Made by a program: the position numbers and the translations under genes. Below, in pieces: positions 25,130-32,693 of a DNA stretch of 34,643 nt (positions are counted from its first letter, which is position 1; every line of letters begins with the position of its first letter). Source of the stretch: Planctomycetota bacterium. GTDB lineage: Bacteria > Planctomycetota > UBA8742 > UBA2392. Under the pieces are notes generated by a model, which ran no database searches, was not told the DNA's origin, and saw nothing but the letters and a program-made list of their open reading frames with translations. The stretch lies in NCBI GenBank assembly GCA_020848275.1, contig JADLAK010000026.1, positions 1 through 34,643 on the forward strand. The letters run 5' to 3'.

Positions 25130-25936
25130 TTACGGCCTGCGGCCGAGTTTGATCCACTGGGCGGCGAAGGATTGCGCTTCCGAGACTTTGTCGAACAGGT
25201 GGATTTGCGGGATCATGTTGAGGAGGTCGAGTATCTTGTAGGCCTTCGCGCTGGGGTTGGCCCACAGCAGTGCGCCGCCGGATTCCTTCAATTCTTCCTG
25301 CACCTCAAGAATCGCGCCGAGTAATCCTTCGTCCAGGACTTGCGCATCGCCGCAATCGAGGACCAGGAAGCGGCAGGAGCCCTCGTCGATCATCGGCATC
25401 AGCTTCGCCTTCAAGTCGTCACCGAGGCCGTAGAGCGGGATGCGATCGAATTTCACAACCCAGCAGCCCTCCGGCGTCACGGGCCTAGGCCGTACTTCAG
25501 CATCACCCGCGCCGATGGAAGCCGACGCGGCTCTGTGCTGCGCCGACGAATCATCGGCGGGTGCGCGCAGCATCGCCCCGGTCGCGGCGTCCGGCACCAT
25601 CGCCTCCACTTCGCTCCACGAGCTTAGCAGCGGGATGACTTCGGCCAAGCCGAGCATGTCGTAGACTTCGCGGATGGGCTCGCAGGCGTTGACGATTACC
25701 AGCCGCCCGCCGGCCCCCTGAATGTGCGAGAGCGAAGCGATGAAGCCGCCCTCGCCATCCATGTAAGGCACGTGTTGAAGGTCCAGCACAATCAGCCGGT
25801 TCCAGCCTTTCTCAACGAGTTTGCCCACCGCCTCCGCCAGCTCAATGCCCTGTGCGGTCTCCAGCGCGCCGCGCGGAATCACCACGCCGCAACCGGGCGC
25901 CAGCTCACGCGTTTCAATTCTGAACGGCTCGGGCAT
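25130..25936 (-). CDS. Tandem STAS-domain protein
   Basis: This is a 268-aa protein. The start at ATG 25936 ('MPEPFRIETRE') is chosen because the upstream extension is unrelated to the family and overlaps the NRAMP gene. Two STAS (anti-anti-sigma-like) domains occupy about 5-115 and 157-265, joined by an Ala/Ser/Asp-rich linker. Each has the strand-helix signature ('LIVLDLQHVPYMDGEGGF', 'FLVLDCGDAQVLDEGLLG'). In SpoIIAA-type STAS proteins this place reads D-S-S and carries the phosphorylated Ser. Both copies here lack Ser, so phospho-control by an anti-sigma kinase is unlikely. Probable role is protein-protein regulation; the partner is unknown. It lies just after the NRAMP-like gene on the same strand. 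Confidence 0.82.
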   Translation of the reverse strand: MPEPFRIETRELAPGCGVVIPRGALETAQGIELAEAVGKLVEKGWNRLIVLDLQHVPYMDGEGGFIASLSHIQGAGGRLVIVNACEPIREVYDMLGLAEVIPLLSSWSEVEAMVPDAATGAMLRAPADDSSAQHRAASASIGAGDAEVRPRPVTPEGCWVVKFDRIPLYGLGDDLKAKLMPMIDEGSCRFLVLDCGDAQVLDEGLLGAILEVQEELKESGGALLWANPSAKAYKILDLLNMIPQIHLFDKVSEAQSFAAQWIKLGRRP

Positions 25937-25964
25937 AGGCAGGCATTGTGGCACAGCCGCACGC

Positions 25965-27272
25965 TCACGCGCGCAGGAAAGTTGCGTAAATGTAGTAGAG
26001 GGCGAACAGCGCCGAAAACGCGATGCCCGACCAGGAAAACCAGTACATGCGCCGGCCGGGACGGTTTTCGGCGGGAACCCAGGCGGCAAAAACCGCGCGG
26101 TGGTTCAACACCGCAAAAAATGGCGCGCTCAAGAATGACAACGTTGTCGCAAGGTCCACCAGCCACTTGAACTGTGCGCCCGGCACCGCCACCAATATCG
26201 CCATTGAGCCCAGGAACAGCGCCCCCAGCGCGCCCCAATAAACGCGCGGCGACGCTGCAAGCGCCGCGTTGGGGACCTCCGCGTCGCGGAAACTGTGCGC
26301 GAGCTTGGCAATCGCGCGCGGGAAGCCGTCGACGACAGTCAGCGTGGTCGAGAACATCACGCTCAGCGCGCAGACGCCCAGCAGCGGCCGTGACCATTCG
26401 CCCAGGTTTTGAGCGAACAGGTTGACCACTTGGGCGCCGAAGTGCGCCGCGTTATCGCTGAACTTCGCGCCGCTGTGGAACATCACGCCCGCGCCCAGCG
26501 CCACGAAGCAGACCGCGAGGATCGCCGTACCCAGATATCCGATGTCGAAGTCGATGCGGGCTTCGCGCACGCTCGGCACGTGGCCGGTGCTGTCGCGGCG
26601 CGCCAGCGTCCAGAGCGAATGCCAGACCGCGACGTCAAAGGCGCTAGGCATCCACCCCACCAGCCCCGTGATGCGCGTGAGTTGCAACCTGTCGCCAAGC
26701 GCCTCGATTGGCGGGGCCCAGCCCGCGTTGGCCCAGTCGATGCGCGGCAGCACCAGCGCCATCGCGATCACCGTGCACAGGGTAAGGATCAACACCAGTC
26801 CCTTGTTGACGCGGTCGAGCCATTTGAAGCGCCCGGCGGCCAGTATTATCGCCGACAGCAGCATCAAAGCCGCGCTGACGGCCACGGGCGCGGCTAGATT
26901 CACACCCGCGATTTTCGGCGCGTCGTAACTGATATTGAAGACCGCGCAGGCGATGCCCGCGGTAACTACCGTGACCACCGCCTGCACGGTGAACATCGTA
27001 CCCAGCGTCAGCAGCGCAACGATGCCCAGCGCCCATTTGCCCTGCTTGCGGTAGCCATCGGTGAGGCTCGTTCCCGTTGCGGCGGCGTACCACGGTCCAA
27101 ACGCAAATGCGGGATATTTGAAAATGTTGGCAAGGATGACGACAATCAGCAGGCCGAAGCCATAATCGGCCCCCGCTCGCGTGCTTTGCACAAAGTGCGA
27201 AACACCGACGGCGGCGCCGGCAAACAGCAGCCCGGGCCCGAGTGCTTTGAGGAAAGACTTTTCGCCCGACAT
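25965..27272 (-). CDS. Divergent NRAMP-family transporter
   Basis: This is a 435-aa polytopic membrane protein with about 11 hydrophobic segments. I chose ATG 27272 because 'MSGEKSFLKALGPGLLFAGAAVG' gives the typical NRAMP N-terminus. The 'GPGLLFAGAAVGVSHFVQSTRAGADYG' stretch aligns with NRAMP TM1, but the metal-binding DPGN is absent ('VSHFVQST'). The TM6 motif reads 'GWMPSAFDVAVWHS' instead of M-P-H. NRAMP-related proteins lacking these motifs include the NRMT Mg2+ transporters, so classical Mn2+/Fe2+ uptake should not be assumed. It is divergently oriented from the Rrf2-cys operon, with a 214-bp shared upstream region. Confidence 0.83.
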   Translation of the reverse strand: MSGEKSFLKALGPGLLFAGAAVGVSHFVQSTRAGADYGFGLLIVVILANIFKYPAFAFGPWYAAATGTSLTDGYRKQGKWALGIVALLTLGTMFTVQAVVTVVTAGIACAVFNISYDAPKIAGVNLAAPVAVSAALMLLSAIILAAGRFKWLDRVNKGLVLILTLCTVIAMALVLPRIDWANAGWAPPIEALGDRLQLTRITGLVGWMPSAFDVAVWHSLWTLARRDSTGHVPSVREARIDFDIGYLGTAILAVCFVALGAGVMFHSGAKFSDNAAHFGAQVVNLFAQNLGEWSRPLLGVCALSVMFSTTLTVVDGFPRAIAKLAHSFRDAEVPNAALAASPRVYWGALGALFLGSMAILVAVPGAQFKWLVDLATTLSFLSAPFFAVLNHRAVFAAWVPAENRPGRRMYWFSWSGIAFSALFALYYIYATFLRA

Positions 27273-27422
27273 GGGCGCGATTGTGGATGGCGCAGGGCAA
27301 AAAAGCAAAATGGTCCTGCGCAAAGACGCCAGACGATGGTGACAACCAATCGAGCAAATGCCCGCGCGGCAGCGGGGCACAATTCAATCAACTTTTCAGT
27401 TGACGCGGAGGCCTAAATACGT

Positions 27423-27451
27423 AGTTATCCTATCGTATTAGTAGGATAACT
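27423..27451. promoter_or_regulatory. Palindromic operator of the Rrf2-cys operon
   Basis: A perfect inverted repeat AGTTATCCTA-N9-TAGGATAACT lies 36 bases before the Rrf2 start. Rrf2-family regulators (IscR, CymR) bind AT-rich dyads of about this size at their own promoters. The site sits in the only AT-rich part of the NRAMP/Rrf2 intergenic region and probably overlaps the operon promoter, giving autorepression. Confidence 0.75.
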
Positions 27452-27486
27452 GTAAACGTCGGTGTAGAGCCCGTCGGGAGACACGC

Positions 27487-27939
27487 ATGTTGACGATGAA
27501 GACCAAATACGCGTTGCAGGCGCTGGTTGCGCTCGCCGCACACGGCGCCGGCTCCATGACCGGCAACGAAATCAGCAAGCGCGAGAACGTCCCCTTCAAA
27601 TTCCTTGAACTCATCATGCTTGAGCTCAAGAAGCACGGGTTCGTCACCAGCAAAAAGGGCCGGCGCGGCGGCTACGAACTCGCGCGCACGCCGCAGGCGA
27701 TTTCGATTGGCGCGATCATCCGCGCGATGGAGGGCCCGCTGGCGCTGCTGCCATGCGCGAGCGCGACGGCTTTTAAACCTTGCGAGGAGTGCCCCGAGCC
27801 GCAGACCTGCGGCATTTCGCTGGTGATGCGCGAAGTGCGCGACGTGACGGCGGGCGTGCTGGATCGCGTGACGCTTGCCGACGCGGTACAGCGCTCGATG
27901 CAGGCGGCGCGCGACGGCTCGTCGATGTACCAGATCTGA
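27487..27939 (+). CDS. Rrf2-family transcriptional regulator
   Basis: This 150-aa protein has the Rrf2 winged helix ('[17 protein letters not shown]', recognition region '[33 protein letters not shown]', '[18 protein letters not shown]'). Four cysteines, C90, C99, C102 and C108, lie in the region where IscR binds [2Fe-2S] (Cys92/98/104), so an Fe-S or thiol sensor is likely. GGGAGA precedes the ATG, and a perfect palindrome lies upstream. It is 16 bases before cysP and in the same direction, so it probably senses sulfur or cysteine status and controls sulfate uptake, like CymR/CysR. The regulon assignment is inferred from position. Confidence 0.88.
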   Translation: MLTMKTKYALQALVALAAHGAGSMTGNEISKRENVPFKFLELIMLELKKHGFVTSKKGRRGGYELARTPQAISIGAIIRAMEGPLALLPCASATAFKPCEECPEPQTCGISLVMREVRDVTAGVLDRVTLADAVQRSMQAARDGSSMYQI

Positions 27940-27955
27940 TGGCCCCGGAGTCGAA

Positions 27956-28975
27956 ATGCGACGGACACTGATTTTTGCGGCGCTGGTTGCGATCAACTTT
28001 CTTGCCGTGCTGGCGGCCGGCTGCCCACAATCCGCGGGCGACGGCCTGACCGTCGAACTGCTGAACGTCAGCTACGACCCGACGCGCGACTTCTACAGGG
28101 AATTCAACGCGCTGTTTGCCGAGTCCTACGGCAGGAAAACCGGCAAGATTGTGAAGGTCGATCAATCCCACGGCGGCAGCGGCAAACAGGCGCGCTCGGT
28201 AATCATGGGCCTTGAAGCCGACGTCGTCACGCTGGCGCTGGCGTTTGATATCGACGCCATTGCCGACCACAACCTGATGGCCAAGGACTGGCTGGGAAAG
28301 CTGCCGGACAACAGCGCGCCGTTCACCAGCACCATCGTCTTTCTTGTGCGAAGCGGTAACTCCAAGGCGATCAAGGATTGGGACGACCTGGTCAAACCCG
28401 GCGTCGAGGTCATCACGCCCAACCCCAAAACCTCCGGCGGCGCGCGCTGGAACTTCCTGGCGGCCTGGGGTTATGCGCGCAAGAAGCTGGGCGACGACGG
28501 CAAGGCGCGCGATTTCGTGACCGAACTTTTCAAACACGTGCCGGTGCTTGGCACAGGCGCGCGCGACAGCACCACGACGTTTGTCAAAAACGAAAAGGGC
28601 GACGTGCTGCTGGCTTGGGAAAACGAAGCGCAGCTTTGCCTCAGGGAGTTCCCGGGCAAATACGAAATCGTCACGCCGTCGCTGAGCATCCTCGCCGAGC
28701 CTTCGGTCGCGGTGGTTGACAAGGTCGCCAAGCGCCACGGCAACGAGGAAGCCGCGCGCGCGTACCTCGAGTTCCTGTACACCGAGGAAGCACAGGAACT
28801 TGCGGCCAAACACGGTTATCGTCCGCGCAGCGACACGACGCTGAAAAAGCACGCCGAGAAGTTCCCGAAGCTCGAATTGCTGACGATCGATGGCGACTTC
28901 GGCGGCTGGGCCAAGGCGCAGAAAGAGTTTTTCGCCGAGGGCGGCGTCTTCGACCAGATCACAACAAAGAAGTAG
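27956..28975 (+). CDS. cysP/sbp: Sulfate/thiosulfate-binding protein of ABC transporter
   Basis: This 339-aa periplasmic binding protein starts at ATG 27956 (CCCGGAG upstream), which gives a hydrophobic signal ending 'VLAAGC', a probable lipoprotein signal with C22. Family blocks are '[17 protein letters not shown]', '[16 protein letters not shown]', '[13 protein letters not shown]', '[21 protein letters not shown]' and 'GARDSTTTF...[11 protein letters not shown]', which line the oxyanion site in Sbp/CysP. It binds sulfate or thiosulfate and delivers it to CysTWA; the two substrates cannot be separated from sequence. It follows the Rrf2 gene after 16 bases and is followed by a long inverted repeat. 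Confidence 0.93.
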   Translation: MRRTLIFAALVAINFLAVLAAGCPQSAGDGLTVELLNVSYDPTRDFYREFNALFAESYGRKTGKIVKVDQSHGGSGKQARSVIMGLEADVVTLALAFDIDAIADHNLMAKDWLGKLPDNSAPFTSTIVFLVRSGNSKAIKDWDDLVKPGVEVITPNPKTSGGARWNFLAAWGYARKKLGDDGKARDFVTELFKHVPVLGTGARDSTTTFVKNEKGDVLLAWENEAQLCLREFPGKYEIVTPSLSILAEPSVAVVDKVAKRHGNEEAARAYLEFLYTEEAQELAAKHGYRPRSDTTLKKHAEKFPKLELLTIDGDFGGWAKAQKEFFAEGGVFDQITTKK

Positions 28976-28978
28976 ACG

Positions 28979-29058
28979 CAAGCCCACTGCGTAAGCGGTG
29001 GGATAAAGCCATTATCGAAACTCCGTGAATGCATCCCACCGCTTACGCAGTGGGCTTG
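28979..29058. repeat. Inverted pair of family-B hairpins between cysP and cysT
   Basis: Two perfect 26-nt inverted arms (28979-29004 and 29033-29058) are separated by 28 nt. Each arm is itself a hairpin, CCCACTGC-GTAA-GCGGTGGG, with a GTAA (GNRA-type) loop. The right arm ends 3 bases before the cysT ATG, in the place of a Shine-Dalgarno. It may attenuate transcription or protect the upstream mRNA. Confidence 0.85.
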
Positions 29059-29061
29059 ACT

Positions 29062-29889
29062 ATGGCGCGAAAACACAAATCCGTGTTGCCCGGTTTCGGT
29101 CTCAGCCTGGGGTTTACGCTGTTCTACCTCAGCCTGGCGGTGCTGTTGCCGATGGCGGCGCTGGCGCTCAAAGCCGCGTCGGTCAGCCTCGACGACATCG
29201 GCAGGACGCTTGGAAGCGAACGTGTTCAAGCGGCGTTGTGGCTGTCGCTGCGCACGGCTTTCATCGCGGGCGTTATCAACGTCGTTTTCGGGTTGCTCGT
29301 GGCGTGGGTACTGGAGCGCTACAACTTCCCCGGTCGCAGATTGCTCGATGCGTTTGTAGATTTGCCCTTTGCTCTGCCAACCGCGGTCGCGGGCATCGCG
29401 CTGACCGCGCTGTATTCGCCCAACGGCTGGCTGGGCAGCATCGCCGGGATTGCGGGCATCAAAGTCGTCTACACCGAACTCGGCATCATCGTCGCGCTCA
29501 CTTTCATCGGACTGCCGTTTGTCGTGAGAACCGTTCAACCGGTGTTGCAGGACCTCGATGCCGAAATTGAGGAGGCCGCCGCAAGCCTTGGCGCCACGCC
29601 CTATCAAACGTTTCGCTACATCATCCTGCCGCACGTAACGCCGGCGCTTATCACAGGCTTCACGCTGGCGTTTGCGCGCGCGCTGGGCGAATACGGCAGC
29701 GTGGTTTTCATCTCGGGCAACCTGCCGGGCAAAACTGAAATCGCGCCGCTGGCGATTATGACCAAGCTTGAGCAATACGATTACAACGGGGCGGTAGTGA
29801 TTGCGGCGCTGCTGCTGGTCGTGAGCCTGATCATTCTCTTCATCATTAATGGCCTGCAGGCGTGGGGCCGCAAACGGAAGTTAGCTTAG
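29062..29889 (+). CDS. cysT: Sulfate ABC transporter permease CysT
   Basis: This 275-aa inner-membrane permease has about six spans. I chose ATG 29062 ('MARKHKSVLPGFG'); a start at 29029 would lie inside the repeat arm and encode it. The EAA loop that docks on CysA reads 'EEAAASLGATPYQTFRYIILPHVTPALITG', followed by 'ARALGEYGSVVFISGNLPGKTEIAPL', typical of CysT/CysU. No clear Shine-Dalgarno exists because the repeat abuts the start. It pairs with CysW downstream. Confidence 0.93.
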   Translation: MARKHKSVLPGFGLSLGFTLFYLSLAVLLPMAALALKAASVSLDDIGRTLGSERVQAALWLSLRTAFIAGVINVVFGLLVAWVLERYNFPGRRLLDAFVDLPFALPTAVAGIALTALYSPNGWLGSIAGIAGIKVVYTELGIIVALTFIGLPFVVRTVQPVLQDLDAEIEEAAASLGATPYQTFRYIILPHVTPALITGFTLAFARALGEYGSVVFISGNLPGKTEIAPLAIMTKLEQYDYNGAVVIAALLLVVSLIILFIINGLQAWGRKRKLA

Positions 29890-29928
29890 TTTCAACCGCG
29901 GAGTCGCGGTGGCGCGGGGAAAAGCGAG

Positions 29929-30001
29929 TTAGCCACCAATGAACACGAATCAACACGAATAGTAATTGGGTTTTGCCGTATTCGTGTGGATTCGTGGCTA
30001 A
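29929..30001. repeat. Family-A palindromic repeat between cysT and cysW
   Basis: The left arm (29929-29961, TTAGCCACCAATGAACACGA...) and right arm (29979-30001, TATTCGTGTGGATTCGTGGC...) form an imperfect inverted repeat of the same family as 22841-22930. A separate short dyad ACCGCG-GAGT-CGCGGT lies just before it near 29895-29910. Confidence 0.8.
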
Positions 30002-30021
30002 AGAGAAGTTGAGGAGTTCTT

Positions 30022-30879
30022 GTGGCTGGAATCGTCACCAAACAAGCCAAGGCCGGCGCCCGGCGCGCCCGAGGCCCCCGCACGCCAGCGCAGATCGGGC
30101 TCGTGCTGATCGCGACGGTGTTCCTGGTGGTATTCCTGCTGCTGCCGCTGGTGGTCGTATTCAGCGAGGCGCTTTCGAAGGGCTTGGGCCTGTACTTCGC
30201 CGCCATCACCGAGCCCGAGGCGATGAACGCGATTAAACTGACGCTGATCGCCGCGGGCATCGCGGTGCCGCTCAATACGTTGTTCGGGCTTGGGGCGTCG
30301 TGGGCTCTGGCGAAATTCGAATTTAAAGGCAAGTCGTTTTTGCTTTCGCTGATCGACCTGCCGTTTTCCGTCAGCCCCGTCGTCGCAGGTTTAATATTCG
30401 TGCTGCTCTACGGCACACAGGGATTTCTGGGCGAATGGCTCGCCGACAACCGCATCAGGGTGATCTTCGCCGTGCCGGGCATCGTGCTTGCCACGATGTT
30501 CATCACCTTCCCATTTGTCGCGCGCGAACTTATCCCGCTGATGCAACAGCAGGGCAACGACGAAGAACTTGCGGCGCGTTCGCTGGGCGCGTCGGGGTGG
30601 CAGATTTTCCGGCGCGTGACGCTTCCGAACATCAAGTGGGGCGTGCTGTACGGCGTCATTCTGTGTAATGCGCGCGCGATGGGCGAATTCGGCGCGGTCA
30701 GCGTCGTCAGCGGGCACATCCGCGGCAAAACTAACACGCTGCCGCTGCACGTCGAGATCCTGTACAACGAGTACCAGTTTGCCGCGGCGTTCGCATGTGC
30801 CTCGCTGCTGGCGCTGCTGGCGTTGATTACGCTGGCGCTGAAGAGCTTCATCGAATGGAGGGGACACAGCGGTAGCTAG
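30022..30879 (+). CDS. cysW: Sulfate ABC transporter permease CysW
   Basis: This 285-aa permease starts at GTG 30022, with GAGGAG 6 bases upstream. The cytoplasmic N-terminus is basic ('[14 protein letters not shown]'), then about six membrane spans. The EAA loop is '[30 protein letters not shown]' and is followed by '[26 protein letters not shown]', diagnostic for CysW. It forms the channel with CysT and docks to CysA. Its stop falls inside a repeat that fills the gap to cysA. Confidence 0.93.
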   Translation: MAGIVTKQAKAGARRARGPRTPAQIGLVLIATVFLVVFLLLPLVVVFSEALSKGLGLYFAAITEPEAMNAIKLTLIAAGIAVPLNTLFGLGASWALAKFEFKGKSFLLSLIDLPFSVSPVVAGLIFVLLYGTQGFLGEWLADNRIRVIFAVPGIVLATMFITFPFVARELIPLMQQQGNDEELAARSLGASGWQIFRRVTLPNIKWGVLYGVILCNARAMGEFGAVSVVSGHIRGKTNTLPLHVEILYNEYQFAAAFACASLLALLALITLALKSFIEWRGHSGS

Positions 30880-30959
30880 TAGGCAGTAGTTAGTAGTCAC
30901 TGGCCGACATCAATCGCCAATCCTGACTACTCACTACTAACTACTCGCTACTGGCTACT
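30871..30959. repeat. Family-C palindromic repeat between cysW and cysA
   Basis: The left arm (30871-30900) is built of GTAGCTAGTAG/CAGTAGTTAGTAGTCA blocks. The right arm (30923-30959) is its imperfect inverse (TGACTACTCACTACTAACTA...). It fills the whole gap, and cysA starts 3 bases later without a visible Shine-Dalgarno. Confidence 0.8.
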
Positions 30960-30962
30960 CCT

Positions 30963-32018
30963 ATGGCGATAGAGATCAAAAATCTCACCAAGCGGTTCGG
31001 CGACTTCACGGCGCTGAGCGGTCTTAACTTGAACATCGCCGACGGTGAACTCGTCGCGCTGCTCGGCCCGTCGGGCTCGGGTAAGACCACGCTGTTGCGC
31101 ATCATCGGCGGCCTTGAACAGGCCGAAGAAGGCGAAGTGATTGTCGATGGCGCCAACGCGGGCACGGTGGACATCCGCGACCGCCGCGTCGGCTTTGTGT
31201 TCCAGCACTACGCGCTTTTCCGGCACATGACGGTGTTCGACAACATTGCCTTTGGCCTGCGCGTGCGCCCGCGCAATGAGCGCCCCGGCAAAGACGAAAT
31301 TTCAAAGCGCGTCCACGACCTGCTGAAGCTCGTGCAGCTTGAGCGCCTCGCCCCGCGTTATCCCGGCCAGTTGTCGGGCGGCCAACGCCAGCGTGTCGCG
31401 CTCGCACGCGCGCTTGCCATCGAGCCGAAAGTCCTGCTGCTCGACGAGCCCTTTGGCGCGCTCGACGCGCAAGTCCGCCGCGACCTGCGCCGCTGGCTGC
31501 GCCGCCTGCACGACGAAATCAAACTCACGAGCGTCTTTGTCACGCACGACCAGGAAGAAGCGCTGGAAGTCGCCGACCGCGTGGTGGTGATGAACCACGG
31601 CAAGATCGAACAGGTCGGCACGCCTGTCGATGTTTACCACCGCCCCGCGACGCCGTTTGTTTACGCGTTTCTCGGCGATACCAACGTCTTCCACGGCCGC
31701 CTCGAGGACGGCAGCCCGGTACTGGTCGGCGGCGAGCCGCCCAGCGAAAAACAGGAAACCGCGCGCATGTACGTGCGGCCGCATTTGATGGACATCGAAC
31801 ACGACCGCGCGAGTGTCGAAAGCGTCCCGGCCAAGGTCATGCACATCAATGCGGCGGGTCCGACGGTGAAGGTTGAACTCGAGACGCCGCTGGGCGAGGC
31901 GATCATGGTCGAGCTGACGCAGGACCGCTTCCTCGAGCTCAAGCTCGAGCGCGGCACTGAGGTTTTCGCCACGCCGCGGCAGCAACAGTTGTTCAAGAAG
32001 GATGACTACGTGATTTAG
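30963..32018 (+). CDS. cysA: Sulfate/thiosulfate ABC transporter ATPase CysA
   Basis: This 351-aa ATPase has Walker A GPSGSGKT (35-42), Q-loop 'FVFQHYALF', signature [15 protein letters not shown], Walker [13 protein letters not shown], and H-loop '[10 protein letters not shown]'. The C-terminal 240-351 is a TOBE-type regulatory domain ('[13 protein letters not shown]', '[13 protein letters not shown]') as in CysA/Sbp-type importers. It powers sulfate uptake through CysT/CysW. It is the last gene of the operon and is followed by nested hairpins. Confidence 0.95.
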   Translation: MAIEIKNLTKRFGDFTALSGLNLNIADGELVALLGPSGSGKTTLLRIIGGLEQAEEGEVIVDGANAGTVDIRDRRVGFVFQHYALFRHMTVFDNIAFGLRVRPRNERPGKDEISKRVHDLLKLVQLERLAPRYPGQLSGGQRQRVALARALAIEPKVLLLDEPFGALDAQVRRDLRRWLRRLHDEIKLTSVFVTHDQEEALEVADRVVVMNHGKIEQVGTPVDVYHRPATPFVYAFLGDTNVFHGRLEDGSPVLVGGEPPSEKQETARMYVRPHLMDIEHDRASVESVPAKVMHINAAGPTVKVELETPLGEAIMVELTQDRFLELKLERGTEVFATPRQQQLFKKDDYVI

Positions 32019-32020
32019 CG

Positions 32021-32123
32021 GTGTTGTGGGCGTCCCGCCCGCACGTGGAGTGAGCCTCGGGCTCGCGTTGTTAAACAAAACCGGGCAGGCTGGAAGCCTG
32101 CCCTACATGCGGACCCACAACAC
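32021..32123. repeat. Nested palindrome after cysA (family D), probable operon terminator
   Basis: Outer arms GTGTTGTGGG (32021-32030) and CCCACAACAC (32114-32123) enclose GAGCC/GGCTC near 32053 and a strong GGGCAGGC-TGGAA-GCCTGCCC hairpin (32083-32103). No T-run follows, so if it terminates transcription it does so through structure or Rho. It is the fourth distinct palindromic element in this operon. Confidence 0.7.
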
Positions 32124-32130
32124 AAACTCT

Positions 32131-32258
32131 CTGAACCGGGCTGTGTTAGATGGAAGAAACCGGGGCGCTGTAGCTTAGACAGCGTTGCAGGTCGTACTCA
32201 CTGCGTCCCTTCGGTAGGTCTCCAAAGTCTCTTCGACACAGAACACAGCCCGGCTCAG
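32131..32258 (-). ncRNA. Candidate structured RNA near the Ro-like VWA gene
   Basis: A 17-bp closing stem joins the two ends of a 128-nt stretch (32131-32147 with 32242-32258). On the minus strand all 17 positions pair, one as a G-U; on the plus strand the same position is an A-C mismatch, which points to the minus strand as transcript. Inside is a 6-bp hairpin (CGCUGU/ACAGCG) and the single-stranded stretches GUCGAAGAG and ACCGAAGG. Long end-to-end pairing is a hallmark of Y RNAs bound by Ro60, and a Ro60-like VWA gene lies just upstream on the same strand. No tRNA-like T-loop module as in YrlA is evident, so this is a hypothesis. Confidence 0.4.
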
Positions 32259-32448
32259 CTACCACTGGATCGCGCAACATGGTTGCGCTGCCTAATAGTG
32301 TAGAAATCCTGACATTGCTTACAGCGAAGTATTGAAAAACTTGCGTCAATGTGAGGTTCGGCCTTATCCAGGGCGAGTTTTCGATAAGCTACCAGTCGCC
32401 ACCTCCTTTCATTGTAACCCGTTGATAAATAACTGCTTACATACCGCT

Positions 32449-32480
32449 CAAGGGCGGGGCCACAAGCCCCTGCGCCCTTG
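32449..32480. other. Strong bulged hairpin
   Basis: CAAGGGC-GGGGC, loop CACAA, GCCCC, bulge TGC, GCCCTTG: a 12-bp stem with a 3-nt bulge. It is not followed by a T-run on either strand, so it looks like RNA structure rather than a simple terminator. Confidence 0.5.
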
Positions 32481-32623
32481 TCCTTCCTTTCTGTAAGGGC
32501 TTTTGCGCCCCTACCATAATCGCCGACAATTAAGGCTTCCACGGAAGCACCGGGACGGACCCGTTGTGGGACGCCGCACTGGCGATGTAGTCCCGGTACT
32601 TCCGCTTATTTTTCTCCCCACGC

Positions 32624-32659
32624 GGGGCGGAGCGCGAAGAGGAGTGCGCGCTCCGCCCC
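32624..32659 (-). terminator. GC-rich hairpin after the VWA gene
   Basis: A perfect 13-bp stem GGGGCGGAGCGCG / CGCGCTCCGCCCC with a 10-nt loop lies 35 bases after the VWA stop. There is no T-tract on the minus strand, so termination would rely on the hairpin alone. Confidence 0.5.
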
Positions 32660-32693
32660 GACATCATTACGGCTTGCCGCCTTCGACTTTCAC

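Larger units (their letters stand above)
32259..32693. other. Structured intergenic region without a supported gene
   Basis: This lower-GC stretch holds a strong hairpin (32449-32480) and a GC-rich hairpin (32624-32659), listed separately. A 95-codon minus-strand frame (32255-32542, GTG start) lacks a Shine-Dalgarno and a recognisable domain. An AAAGGAGGTGG sequence near 32401-32412 (minus) is not followed by a start codon at a usual distance. The region may belong to a longer non-coding transcript together with 32131-32258. Confidence 0.4.

Noticed and set aside
27773..28987. Minus-strand frame of 404 codons opposite Rrf2/cysP
   Set aside because: Overlaps two well-supported genes; no family features or ribosome site.
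28979..29058. Possible CRISPR (two similar 26-nt units separated by 28 nt)
   Set aside because: The units are inverted rather than direct, are themselves palindromic, occur singly elsewhere, and no cas gene is present.
32255..32542. 95-codon minus-strand frame
   Set aside because: GTG start without Shine-Dalgarno, no domain, and it runs through a strong hairpin and into one end of the candidate RNA.
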